Below the pieces are notes generated by a model, which worked only from the letters and a program-made list of their open reading frames with translations, made no database searches and was not told where the DNA came from. From Pseudomonas sp. HS6 (GTDB lineage Bacteria > Pseudomonadota > Gammaproteobacteria > Pseudomonadales > Pseudomonadaceae): a stretch of DNA of 64,000 nucleotides. The stretch spans positions 2,480,001-2,544,000 of the forward strand of contig NZ_CP067412.1 of the NCBI RefSeq assembly GCF_023375815.1, written 5' to 3'. A program made the translations under genes and the position numbers. Shown here piece by piece: positions 1 through 7,975 of this stretch. Numbering within the stretch: the first letter of the stretch is position 1; each line of letters starts with the position of its first letter.

Positions 1-1066
1 GGCGTTCGGCGTTGGCCATGAACGACTGGACGATCTTGCCGCTCGGCAATTCAACGTAGAACACCGAGTGGCCGCCGAGGTAGGCAATGTCATGCACTTT
101 GCCTTCGGACCAGTTGTAGCGGGTCTCTGGCTTGATGGTGCTGACGAGCATTTTTTCCGGGCGGATCGCGTAGGTGATCGACTTGTCCTGCACCGAGGTG
201 CTGACGCCATGACCGACGTAGATCTTTTGCTGCAAGTCCGGGCTGTGAATGATCGCGTGACCTTCAAGGTCCTCGACCACGGTGCCGTCGAAGGCGTTCA
301 CGTTGCCGATGAATTCGCAGACCATGCGGCTGACCGGTGCTTCATAGATGTCGACCGGGCTGCCGATCTGGGCGATCCAGCCCAGGTGCATGATCGCGAT
401 GCGCTCGGCCATGGTCATGGCCTCTTCCTGGTCGTGGGTCACCATCACGCAGGTCACGCCGACGCGCTCGATGATCTCAACCAGCTCAAGCTGCATTTGC
501 GAGCGCAGCTTTTTATCCAGTGCGCCCATCGGTTCGTCGAGCAGCAACAGCTTCGGACGCTTCGCCAGGGAGCGGGCGAGGGCCACGCGCTGACGCTGGC
601 CGCCGGACAGTTGATGCGGGCGGCGCTTGGCGTATTGGGTCATGTGTACGAGACGCAGCATCTCTTCGACGCGGGCGTCGATTTCGCTGGCCGGCAAACG
701 GTCCTGCTTGAGGCCGAAGGCGATGTTCTGCGCGACAGTCATGTGCGGGAACAGGGCGTAGGACTGGAACATCATGTTGATCGGCCGCTCGTACGGCGGC
801 ATGTCGGTGATGTCGACACCGTCGAGCAGAATGCGTCCTTCAGTCGGCCGTTCGAAACCGGCGAGCATGCGCAGCAGGGTCGATTTGCCCGAGCCGGAGC
901 CGCCGAGCAGGGCGAAGATTTCGCCCTGATGGATCTCCAGGGACACATCGTCTACCGCAGTGGTTTCGTCGAACTTCTTGGTGACTCGATCGATTTTCAC
1001 CAGAACCTTTTTCGGTTGCTGATGACCTTCAAGAGCCTTCCTGTAAGTGCTGGAGGCGTTTGCCAT
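1..1066 (-). CDS. potG: Polyamine ABC transporter ATP-binding protein, PotG/SpuF type (3' end cut by window)
   Basis: ATPase that energises uptake of putrescine or spermidine at the inner membrane. About 355 codons are visible from ATG at 1066; the family is about 380 residues, so only the C-terminal end is missing beyond the window edge. The translation shows Walker A GGSGSGKST, the signature [19 protein letters not shown], Walker B LLLLDEPMGALD, the switch region VTHDQEEAMTMAERIAIM and a C-terminal TOBE-like regulatory part. The long match PPYERPINMMFQSYALFPHM is typical of PotG rather than of sugar importers. A GGGAG ribosome binding site precedes the ATG. It lies 219 bp downstream of the PuuD/SpuA gene on the same strand, as in spu loci, where permeases normally follow. 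Confidence 0.93.
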   Translation of the reverse strand, partial: MANASSTYRKALEGHQQPKKVLVKIDRVTKKFDETTAVDDVSLEIHQGEIFALLGGSGSGKSTLLRMLAGFERPTEGRILLDGVDITDMPPYERPINMMFQSYALFPHMTVAQNIAFGLKQDRLPASEIDARVEEMLRLVHMTQYAKRRPHQLSGGQRQRVALARSLAKRPKLLLLDEPMGALDKKLRSQMQLELVEIIERVGVTCVMVTHDQEEAMTMAERIAIMHLGWIAQIGSPVDIYEAPVSRMVCEFIGNVNAFDGTVVEDLEGHAIIHSPDLQQKIYVGHGVSTSVQDKSITYAIRPEKMLVSTIKPETRYNWSEGKVHDIAYLGGHSVFYVELPSGKIVQSFMANAER

Positions 1067-1285
1067 GTGAAACTCCCAACAGGTTTCAGTCGCCGGGCCA
1101 ACGCGGCCTGGCTTAAGAGTGGATTGCAGACCCGCACCGTGCGGGTTGTTCGGCGCCGCCGTCCTGGCTGCCGGGTGGTGCTTTTTGTTTTCGCGGTGTG
1201 TTGCTGATCGCGGATGACGGATGCGCAGGTGCGCAGCCGCCGACCCCGCGGGGGCAGTAAACGGTTTTGCAATCGTTGGGTGGCG

Positions 1286-2047
1286 TCAGCGCTGGTTGCG
1301 TCGCGCCGCTCGTTGCCGGCAAGCCTCGCCGAACGCCTGGAAAATCCGCAGGTAGTTCGGGTTGTCCAGCACCTGCCATTCCGGGTGCCATTGCACGCCG
1401 AGGGCAAAGGTCGGGCTGTGCTCCACCGAGACCGCCTCGATCAGGCCATCCGGCGCCACGGCTTCGGCGCGCAGGCCGGGAGCGAGGCGGTCGATGCCCT
1501 GACTGTGAATCGAGTTGACCTGGAATTCACCCGGCAGCTCCAGCGCTTCGAACACGCCACCGGGCAGCACCGTCACGGCGTGGGCCGGGGCGTACTGCAC
1601 GGCGACATCCGGGCTGTCGGCTTCGCGGTGATCGAGCATGCCCGGCAGCTCATGCACCTTCTGGTGCAGGCTGCCGCCGAACGCCACGTTCATTTCCTGG
1701 AAACCGCGGCAGATGCCGAGTACCGGAACGCCCGCCGCGATGGCTGCACGTAATAAAGGAAGGGTGGTGGCATCCCGCGCCGGATCGTGATCCGTGCCGG
1801 GAGCGCTGTCCGGGCCCTGATAGTGGAAAGGTTCCACGTTGGACGGCGAGCCGGTCAGCAACAGACCGTCGAGCTGACCCAGCAGGTCTTCGATTTCAGT
1901 CAGTTTGCCAAGGGAAGGAATGACGACGGGCAACCCCAGCGCCGCAACGCTGACAGCGCGAACGTACTTGTCGCCGCTGATGTGATAGGGGTGCAGGCCA
2001 ATCTGTTTGACGCACGCAGTAACGCCGATCAATGGCTTGAATGCCAT
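1286..2047 (-). CDS. puuD: Gamma-glutamyl-GABA hydrolase family protein (PuuD/SpuA)
   Basis: Class I glutamine amidotransferase-like hydrolase of 253 residues, expected to release GABA (or another amino acid) from its gamma-glutamyl conjugate at the end of the glutamylated polyamine pathway. The nucleophile motif LGICRGFQEMN places the catalytic Cys at 113, and VQWHPEW supplies His221 and Glu223 of the triad. The oxyanion segment LLTGSPSNVEP is also present. The start at 2047 has a GAGGTGAA ribosome binding site. It is divergent from the PuuA/SpuI ligase gene at 2330, the spuA-spuI arrangement known from pseudomonads, and the intervening 282 bp should carry both promoters. The product specificity is inferred from context. 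Confidence 0.92.
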   Translation of the reverse strand: MAFKPLIGVTACVKQIGLHPYHISGDKYVRAVSVAALGLPVVIPSLGKLTEIEDLLGQLDGLLLTGSPSNVEPFHYQGPDSAPGTDHDPARDATTLPLLRAAIAAGVPVLGICRGFQEMNVAFGGSLHQKVHELPGMLDHREADSPDVAVQYAPAHAVTVLPGGVFEALELPGEFQVNSIHSQGIDRLAPGLRAEAVAPDGLIEAVSVEHSPTFALGVQWHPEWQVLDNPNYLRIFQAFGEACRQRAARRNQR

Positions 2048-2329
2048 TTTTATTCACCTCGAAGTTTGACACTTGAACGAGCTTTTCCGGAGCTTAGCCT
2101 CGTTGATTTTAATTAACAACTCCCATGTAAAAAATTCTAAACGCCGTTCATCAAATCTTCATGATTCCCGGGCCTCTGGCGCCTGCATTGGCACGTGAGT
2201 GTTAAAAAAAGCCCGAAAAATAAACGCTGAGCGGCCATGTGTTCGCTATTGACTTCACTTTGCCGTTCGGGTTGACTGGCTCGGCGAAACAGCAGTGAAC
2301 ATAATAATTAACAGCTAAATAGGTGCATC
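2048..2329. promoter_or_regulatory. Divergent promoter region between puuD/spuA and puuA/spuI
   Basis: This 282 bp gap separates two divergent polyamine catabolic genes. It is visibly more AT-rich than its neighbours, with runs such as GTAAAAAATTC and TTAAAAAAAGCCC, as expected for a promoter region. No clear -24/-12 or operator palindrome could be assigned by eye. The PuuR-type regulator encoded at 7294 is the natural candidate to act here, but this is inference from context only. Confidence 0.4.
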
Positions 2330-3706
2330 ATGTCGGTCCCTCTGCGTGCCGTTCAACTCAACGAAGCAAACGCATTCCTTAAGAAACATCCTGAGGTTTT
2401 GTACGTCGACCTTCTGATTGCAGACATGAACGGTGTGGTGCGCGGCAAGCGCATCGAGCGCACCAGTCTTCATAAGGTTTACGAGAAAGGCATCAACCTG
2501 CCGGCCTCGCTCTTTGCCCTCGACATCAATGGCTCCACGGTGGAAAGCACCGGTCTGGGCCTGGACATCGGCGACTCCGACCGGATCTGCTACCCGATCC
2601 CTGGCACCCTCAGCATCGAGCCTTGGCAGAAGCGCCCGACCGCCCAACTGCTGATGACCATGCACGAACTGGAGGGCGAGCCGTTCTTCGCCGACCCGCG
2701 TGAAGTGTTGGCCAACGTGGTGCGCAAGTTCGACGAAATGGGCCTGACCATCTGCGCCGCGTTCGAGCTTGAGTTCTACCTGATCGACCAGGACAACGTG
2801 AACGGCCGTCCGCAATCGCCGCGTTCGCCGGTTTCGGGCAAGCGTCCGGTGTCGACCCAGGTCTACCTGATCGATGACCTCGACGAATACGTCGACTGCC
2901 TGCAAGACATCCTCGAAGGCGCGAAAGAGCAGGGCATTCCTGCCGACGCCATCGTCAAGGAAAGCGCCCCGGCGCAGTTCGAAGTCAACCTGCACCACGT
3001 GTCCGACCCGATCAAGGCGTGCGACTACGCCGTCCTGCTCAAGCGTCTGGTGAAGAACATCGCCTACGACCACGAAATGGACACCACCTTCATGGCCAAG
3101 CCGTATCCGGGCCAGGCGGGCAACGGTCTGCACGTGCACATTTCGATCCTGGACAAAGAAGGCAACAACATCTTCGCCAGCGAGGATCCCGAGCAGAACG
3201 CCGCGCTGCGCCACGCGATCGGCGGTGTGCTGGAGACCCTGCCTGCGCAAATGGCCTTCCTGTGCCCGAACGTCAACTCGTATCGCCGCTTCGGCGCACA
3301 GTTCTACGTGCCGAACTCGCCGAGCTGGGGCATCGACAACCGCACCGTGGCCGTCCGTGTGCCAACCGGTTCGGCAGACTCCGTGCGCATCGAGCATCGT
3401 GTCGCCGGCGCCGACGCCAACCCGTACCTGCTGATGGCTTCGGTGCTGGCCGGTATTCACCACGGGCTGACCAACCAGATCGAACCGGGCGCCCCGGTTG
3501 AAGGCAACAGCTACGAGCAGAACGAACAGAGCCTGCCGAACAACCTGCGCGACGCCCTGCGTGAGCTGGACGACAGCGAAGTCATGGCCCGCTACATCGA
3601 CCCGCTGTACATCGATGTGTTCGTCGCGTGCAAGGAAAGCGAGCTGGCCGAGTTCGAAAACTCGATCTCTGACCTTGAGTACAACTGGTATCTGCATACG
3701 GTTTGA
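2330..3706 (+). CDS. spuI: Gamma-glutamylpolyamine synthetase, glutamine synthetase family (PuuA/SpuI type)
   Basis: Ligase of 458 residues that should join glutamate to putrescine or a related amine using ATP, the first step of the glutamylated polyamine route. The N-terminal beta-grasp segment is followed by the catalytic part: the metal-binding AAFELEFYLID, the NGLHVHISI motif that replaces the usual NGSGMHVH of true glutamine synthetases, and SYRRFGAQFYVPNSPSWGID with the ATP-binding region near AVRVPTGSADSVRIEHR. The adenylylation-loop tyrosine motif typical of GlnA is not seen, which fits a catabolic amine ligase. It heads a plus-strand set that continues, after a repeat, with an aldehyde dehydrogenase and a PuuB-type oxidase. 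A second paralogue lies at 21933. Confidence 0.9.
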   Translation: MSVPLRAVQLNEANAFLKKHPEVLYVDLLIADMNGVVRGKRIERTSLHKVYEKGINLPASLFALDINGSTVESTGLGLDIGDSDRICYPIPGTLSIEPWQKRPTAQLLMTMHELEGEPFFADPREVLANVVRKFDEMGLTICAAFELEFYLIDQDNVNGRPQSPRSPVSGKRPVSTQVYLIDDLDEYVDCLQDILEGAKEQGIPADAIVKESAPAQFEVNLHHVSDPIKACDYAVLLKRLVKNIAYDHEMDTTFMAKPYPGQAGNGLHVHISILDKEGNNIFASEDPEQNAALRHAIGGVLETLPAQMAFLCPNVNSYRRFGAQFYVPNSPSWGIDNRTVAVRVPTGSADSVRIEHRVAGADANPYLLMASVLAGIHHGLTNQIEPGAPVEGNSYEQNEQSLPNNLRDALRELDDSEVMARYIDPLYIDVFVACKESELAEFENSISDLEYNWYLHTV

Positions 3707-3719
3707 GGCCTTCAAAAGC

Positions 3720-4027
3720 CCCTCACCCTAACCCTCTCCCAAGGGGAGAGGGGACTGATCCGGGGATGCTCGGGAAATACGCCGACCTGAACGATTTTTA
3801 CCGAATCCATATTCGACTTGGTCGTTCAGGTCGGTGCATCTCCCGAGACACTTCGGTCGGTTCCCCTCTACCTCTGGGAGAGGGGACTGACCCGGGGATG
3901 CTCGGGAAATATGCCGACCTGAACGATTTTTACCGAATCCATATTCGACTCGGTCGTTCAAGTCGGTGCATCTCCCGAGACACTTCGGTCGGTCCCCTCT
4001 CCCCCCGGGAGAGGGCTAGGGTGAGGG
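3720..4027. repeat. MITE-like intergenic repeat, two tandem units
   Basis: The element is bounded by 21-bp terminal inverted repeats, CCCTCACCCTAACCCTCTCCC at 3720-3740 and its inverse at 4007-4027, with one mismatch. Inside are two near-identical units with a 132-bp period; compare GAGAGGGGACTGA at 3746 and 3878. Each unit contains an internal hairpin, for example 3782-3794 against 3822-3834. It starts 14 bp after the stop of the puuA-like gene and so separates it from the aldehyde dehydrogenase gene. No transposase is present. Related copies lie at 25135 and 34791. Confidence 0.88.
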
Positions 4028-4091
4028 CTGCCATCTCAAGCCGAACACATACACCAGACACCCCCAAATTCCCCCGCGTCGAGCCACCACC

Positions 4092-5582
4092 ATGACAACG
4101 ACCCGCAACGACTGGGAACAACGCTTCCAGTCCCTGACCATCGAATCCCGCGCCTTCATCAACGGTGAATACCGCCCGGCCATCAGCGGCGACACCTTCG
4201 AATGCCTGAGCCCCGTCGACGGCCGTTTCCTGGCCTCCGTCGCCAGCACCGATGAAGCCGACGCCAACCTCGCCGTCGAAGCCGCGCGCCAATCCTTCAA
4301 CTCCGGCGTGTGGGCGAACAAGGCCCCGGCCGAGCGCAAGCGCATCCTGATCCGCTTCGCCGATCTGATCCTGCAACATCAGGAAGAACTGGCGCTGCTC
4401 GAAACCCTCGACATGGGCAAACCGATCAGCGACTCGATGAGCATCGACATCCCGGCGACCGCCAACGCGATCCGCTGGAGCGCCGAAGCGATCGACAAGA
4501 TCTACGACGAAGTCGCCGCCACCCCGCACGATCAACTCGGTCTGGTAACCCGCGAGCCATCCGGCGTGGTTGCGGCCATCGTGCCGTGGAACTTCCCGCT
4601 GATCATGGCCAGCTGGAAATTCGCCCCGGCGCTGGCGGCAGGTAACTCGTTCATTCTCAAACCTTCGGAAAAATCCCCGCTGACCGCGATCCGCATCGCC
4701 CAGCTTGGACTGGATGCCGGCATTCCGAAAGGCGTGTTCAACGTCCTGCCAGGCTTCGGCCACACCGTCGGCAAGGCGCTGGCGCTGCACATGGACGTCG
4801 ACGTGCTGGCCTTCACTGGCTCCACCGCGATTGCCAAGCAACTGATGATTTATGCCGGCCAAAGCAACATGAAACGCGTCTGGCTCGAAGCAGGGGGCAA
4901 GAGCCCGAACGTGGTGTTTGCCGACGCACCGGACTTGCGCGCGGCAGCACAAGCGGCGGCCGGCGCCATTGCGTTCAACCAGGGCGAAGTCTGCACTGCC
5001 GGCTCGCGCCTGCTGGTGGAGCGTTCGATCCGCGAACAATTCATCCCGCTACTGGTAGAAGCGCTGCAAGCGTGGAAGCCGGGTCACGCCCTGGACCCTG
5101 CGACCACCGTCGGCGCCGTGGTCGATCAGCGTCAACTGGACAACGTGCTGCGCTACATCAACATCGGCCGGGAGCAGGGCGCCGAACTGATCGCCGGCGG
5201 TCACCGCACCCTCGAAGAAACCGGCGGCAGCTACGTCGAGCCGACGATTTTCGACGGTGTGACCAACGCCATGACCATCGCCCGCGAAGAAATCTTCGGC
5301 CCGGTGCTGTCGCTGATCACCTTCGACACTGTCGAGGAAGCGCTGCACATCGCCAACGACAGCATCTTCGGCCTTGCCGCCGGGGTCTGGACCAGCAACC
5401 TGAGCAAGGCCCACACCTTCGCCCGTGGTCTGCGCGCCGGCAGCGTGTGGGTCAACCAGTACGACGGCGGCGACATGACCGCGCCGTTCGGTGGCTTCAA
5501 ACAGTCGGGCAACGGTCGCGACAAATCGCTGCACGCGTTCGACAAGTACACCGAGCTGAAAGCGACCTGGATCAAGCTCTGA
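4092..5582 (+). CDS. puuC: NAD(P)+-dependent aldehyde dehydrogenase (PuuC/KauB-like)
   Basis: Aldehyde dehydrogenase of 496 residues, expected to oxidise gamma-glutamyl-gamma-aminobutyraldehyde or a related aminoaldehyde made by the adjacent oxidase. Family motifs are all present: VPWNFPLIM and LKPSEKSPL for cofactor binding, FTGSTAIAKQ for the Rossmann turn, LEAGGKSPN with the general base Glu, and FNQGEVCTAGSR with the catalytic Cys at residue 301. The C-terminal PFGGFKQSGNGRDKS is typical of the betaine/aminobutyraldehyde group. It sits between the glutamine-synthetase-like gene and the FAD oxidoreductase on the same strand. Which polyamine aldehyde is preferred cannot be read from sequence. 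Confidence 0.92.
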   Translation: MTTTRNDWEQRFQSLTIESRAFINGEYRPAISGDTFECLSPVDGRFLASVASTDEADANLAVEAARQSFNSGVWANKAPAERKRILIRFADLILQHQEELALLETLDMGKPISDSMSIDIPATANAIRWSAEAIDKIYDEVAATPHDQLGLVTREPSGVVAAIVPWNFPLIMASWKFAPALAAGNSFILKPSEKSPLTAIRIAQLGLDAGIPKGVFNVLPGFGHTVGKALALHMDVDVLAFTGSTAIAKQLMIYAGQSNMKRVWLEAGGKSPNVVFADAPDLRAAAQAAAGAIAFNQGEVCTAGSRLLVERSIREQFIPLLVEALQAWKPGHALDPATTVGAVVDQRQLDNVLRYINIGREQGAELIAGGHRTLEETGGSYVEPTIFDGVTNAMTIAREEIFGPVLSLITFDTVEEALHIANDSIFGLAAGVWTSNLSKAHTFARGLRAGSVWVNQYDGGDMTAPFGGFKQSGNGRDKSLHAFDKYTELKATWIKL

Positions 5583-5634
5583 CTCTTTTACAGCGGTGGT
5601 CGCCTGCAACCGGCGACCCTCGGAGAATAAAAAA

Positions 5635-6918
5635 ATGAAACAACAACACGTGAACAGCTACTACGCCGCCACCCGCAATGAAGTGATCGATTTCCCGATC
5701 CTCGAAGAGTCGGTGGAGTGCGATGTCTGCATCATCGGCGCCGGCTACACCGGCCTGTCCTCGGCGCTGTTCCTGAGCGAAGCCGGCTACAAGGTAACGG
5801 TGCTGGAAGCAGCGAAAGTCGGCTACGGCGCCAGCGGTCGCAATGGCGGTCAACTGGTCAACTCCTACAGCCGCGACGTCGACGTGATCGAACAGCGCTA
5901 CGGCGACAAGACTGCGGAAATCCTCGGAAGCATGATCTTCGAAGGCGCCGACATCATCCGTTCGCGCATCAAGGAATACGACATCAAGTGCGACTACCGC
6001 CCGGGCGGCATTTTCGCAGCGATGAACAAGAAGCAGCTCAACGGCCTCGCCGAACAAAAACGTAGCTGGGAACGTTACGGCAATAAAAACCTGAAGATGC
6101 TCGACGCTGCGGACATCCGCCGCGAAGTCGGCTCGGACGCCTACGTCGGCGGTCTGCTGGACATGCAGGGCGGCCACATCCACCCGCTGAACCTGGCTCT
6201 CGGAGAAGCCGCCGCGATCGTGCGTCTGGGCGGCAAGATCTACGAGCAGTCCGCTGCGGTGGAAATCAAATACGGCGAGCCCAACGTTGTGCGCACCGCC
6301 AAAGGCCAGGTTCGCGCCAAGTACCTGCTGATCGCCGGCAATGCCTACCTGCCACAAGGCCTCGACAACCGCGTGACCGCCAAGAGCATGCCGTGCGGCT
6401 CGCAGATCTGCGTCACCGAACCGTTGACCGAGAAACAGGCCCGCAGCCTGATCACCAACAATTACTGCGTCGAAGACTGCAACTACCTGCTCGACTACTA
6501 CCGCCTCACCGCCGACAACCGTCTGCTCTACGGCGGCGGCGTGGTCTACGGCGCCCGTGAACCGGACGACATCGAAACCCTGATCCGCCCGAAGATCCTC
6601 AAGACCTTCCCGCAGCTCAAGGACGTGAAAATCGACTACCGCTGGACCGGTAACTTCCTGTTGACCATGTCGCGCATGCCGCAATTCGGGCGCATCGAGA
6701 AAAACGCCTACTACATGCAGGGCTACAGCGGGCACGGCGTCACTTGCTCGCACCTGGCCGGCAAACTGATCTCGGAAATGATCCGTGGCGACGCCGAACG
6801 CTTCGACGCCTTCGCCTCGCTTCCGCACATGCCAATGCTCGGCGGCCGCACCTTCTCCGCGCCGCTGACCGCCCTCGGTGCCGTGTACTACTCGCTGCGC
6901 GACCGTTTCGGTATCTAA
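5635..6918 (+). CDS. puuB: FAD-dependent gamma-glutamylputrescine oxidoreductase (PuuB/OrdL type)
   Basis: Flavin oxidase of the DAO superfamily, 427 residues, expected to oxidise the glutamylated amine to the aldehyde used by the neighbouring dehydrogenase. The N-terminal dinucleotide-binding motif DVCIIGAGYTGLSSALFLSEAG and the following ASGRNGGQ are typical of PuuB/OrdL proteins, as is the C-terminal YMQGYSGHGVTCSHLAGKL. An in-frame upstream extension to 5596 exists, but the start at 5635 has a CGGAG ribosome binding site and matches the N-terminus of the paralogue at 20499-21782, which is also 427 residues. It follows the dehydrogenase by 52 bp, likely in one transcript. Confidence 0.9.
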   Translation: MKQQHVNSYYAATRNEVIDFPILEESVECDVCIIGAGYTGLSSALFLSEAGYKVTVLEAAKVGYGASGRNGGQLVNSYSRDVDVIEQRYGDKTAEILGSMIFEGADIIRSRIKEYDIKCDYRPGGIFAAMNKKQLNGLAEQKRSWERYGNKNLKMLDAADIRREVGSDAYVGGLLDMQGGHIHPLNLALGEAAAIVRLGGKIYEQSAAVEIKYGEPNVVRTAKGQVRAKYLLIAGNAYLPQGLDNRVTAKSMPCGSQICVTEPLTEKQARSLITNNYCVEDCNYLLDYYRLTADNRLLYGGGVVYGAREPDDIETLIRPKILKTFPQLKDVKIDYRWTGNFLLTMSRMPQFGRIEKNAYYMQGYSGHGVTCSHLAGKLISEMIRGDAERFDAFASLPHMPMLGGRTFSAPLTALGAVYYSLRDRFGI

Positions 6919-6983
6919 GTTACCTCCCCGGCGGTGGCCCCGCACAGGCGCCGCCGGCTTTTACACCGTGCAAGCAGCACCAC

Positions 6984-7098
6984 AAAACCTGTGGGAGCTG
7001 CGGTGCGACGATTCGACTTGCCAGCGATAGCGGTCTATCAGCAAAAATGATGTTGAAAGTGCCGCCCAATCGCTGGCAAGCCAGCTCCCACAGGTTTT
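6984..7098. repeat. Paired REP element (inverted)
   Basis: Two REP units face each other. The outer arms AAAACCTGTGGGAGCT (6984-6999) and 7083-7098 are a perfect 16-bp inverted repeat, and inner arms CTTGCCAGCGAT (7017-7028) and 7069-7080 also match. The left unit carries the variant GCGGTGCGACGATTCGA, seen again at 27589-27628. It lies between the oxidase gene and the PuuR-type regulator and may act as a transcript end or stabiliser. Confidence 0.85.
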
Positions 7099-7293
7099 GC
7101 ATTTACCTCGCAATTACAATCAGCAGGCTCTTTTCACCCACCGTCCATCGAACCTGCTGAGCAACACCGACAAACGTGATTTAATAGCCGCCTTTCACGG
7201 TTCCGGGACACGGGAGCAACGTGATCCGCGCGACCTGCGCGGCACCCGCCACCCACCCCCATTGCCCTTAAGTCGTTCTCACATAAGGCTGTC

Positions 7294-7842
7294 ATGGATA
7301 CGGGTTCTCGACTCAAACTAGTACGCGAAAGCTACAAACTCTCCCAGCGCGAGCTGGCCCGGCGTAGCGGCGTGACCAATGCCACCATCTCCCTGATCGA
7401 ACAGAATCGTGTCAGCCCTTCCGTCAGCTCACTGAAAAAGCTGCTCGAAGGCATCCCGATGTCCCTGGCCGACTTCTTCACCTTCGACCAGCCCCCACGC
7501 GAACACCAATACGTCTTCCGCGCCAACGAACAACCCGACCTCGGCCGCCACGGCCTGCGCCTGCTGCTCATCGGCGCCTCGGTCCCCAGCCGCCAGATGC
7601 GCTTGCTGCGCGAGCAATACGCGCCGGGTGCGAGTTCCGGGGAAGAGCCGATTGTTCACTCGGAAGGGGAGGAGTGCGGGCTTGTGACGCGTGGCACTGT
7701 GGAGTTGACGGTGGATGGGTCGGTGAGTGTGTTGAACGCGGGGGATGGGTATTACTTCCCGACGACGCTACCGCACAAGTTCCGGAATATTGGGGCGGAT
7801 GAGGCTGAGATTATTAGTGCGAATACGCCGGCGAATTTTTAG
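7294..7842 (+). CDS. puuR: XRE-cupin transcriptional regulator (PuuR type)
   Basis: Regulator of 182 residues with an N-terminal helix-turn-helix (about residues 6-60, LSQRELARRSGVTNATISLIE) and a C-terminal cupin fold (about residues 110-180, EGEECGLVTRGTVELTVDG and GDGYYFPTTLPHKFRN). This two-domain form and length match PuuR, which represses putrescine catabolic genes and is relieved by putrescine. It closes the plus-strand polyamine gene set and is the likely controller of it and of the divergent puuD side. The second half is rich in GTG/GGG codons compared with the upstream genes. Repressor identity is inferred from family and position. Confidence 0.88.
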   Translation: MDTGSRLKLVRESYKLSQRELARRSGVTNATISLIEQNRVSPSVSSLKKLLEGIPMSLADFFTFDQPPREHQYVFRANEQPDLGRHGLRLLLIGASVPSRQMRLLREQYAPGASSGEEPIVHSEGEECGLVTRGTVELTVDGSVSVLNAGDGYYFPTTLPHKFRNIGADEAEIISANTPANF

Positions 7843-7900
7843 CGATTTGACCGAATGAGGTTAATCTCGTGCACTTGATAAACTGTTCCTCGGGCACACC

Positions 7901-7924
7901 CCCGACATCATTATTAGTGTCGGG
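7901..7924. terminator. Hairpin between convergent puuR and the HsdM-FRG gene
   Basis: CCCGACA (7901-7907) pairs with TGTCGGG (7918-7924) around a 10-nt loop. It lies between two convergent stop codons (7842 and 7976), so it could serve both. The T tract is short (TTTGTG), so efficiency is uncertain. Confidence 0.5.
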
Positions 7925-7975
7925 TTTGTGCTCGGAAAAGCAATTCAAGAGAAATAGAAATATATCGTAGTGTCT

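Noticed and set aside
68..1207. Long plus-strand ORF opposite the polyamine ATPase gene
   Set aside because: The minus-strand frame gives a full set of ABC ATPase motifs up to the window edge; the plus-strand translation is low-complexity His/Asp/Val-rich, as expected for an antisense shadow.
2315..3715. 466-residue minus-strand ORF opposite the puuA-like gene
   Set aside because: It is the antisense frame of a clear glutamine synthetase family gene and shows no family motif.
3720..4027. CRISPR array
   Set aside because: The 132-bp period, terminal inverted arms and identical interiors fit a tandem mobile repeat; there are no short repeats with unique spacers and no cas genes.
3703..4095. 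130-residue ORF in the double MITE
   Set aside because: It reads through repeat DNA with internal duplication of the same peptide; no ribosome binding site and no support for expression, although the same peptide does end AlkA.
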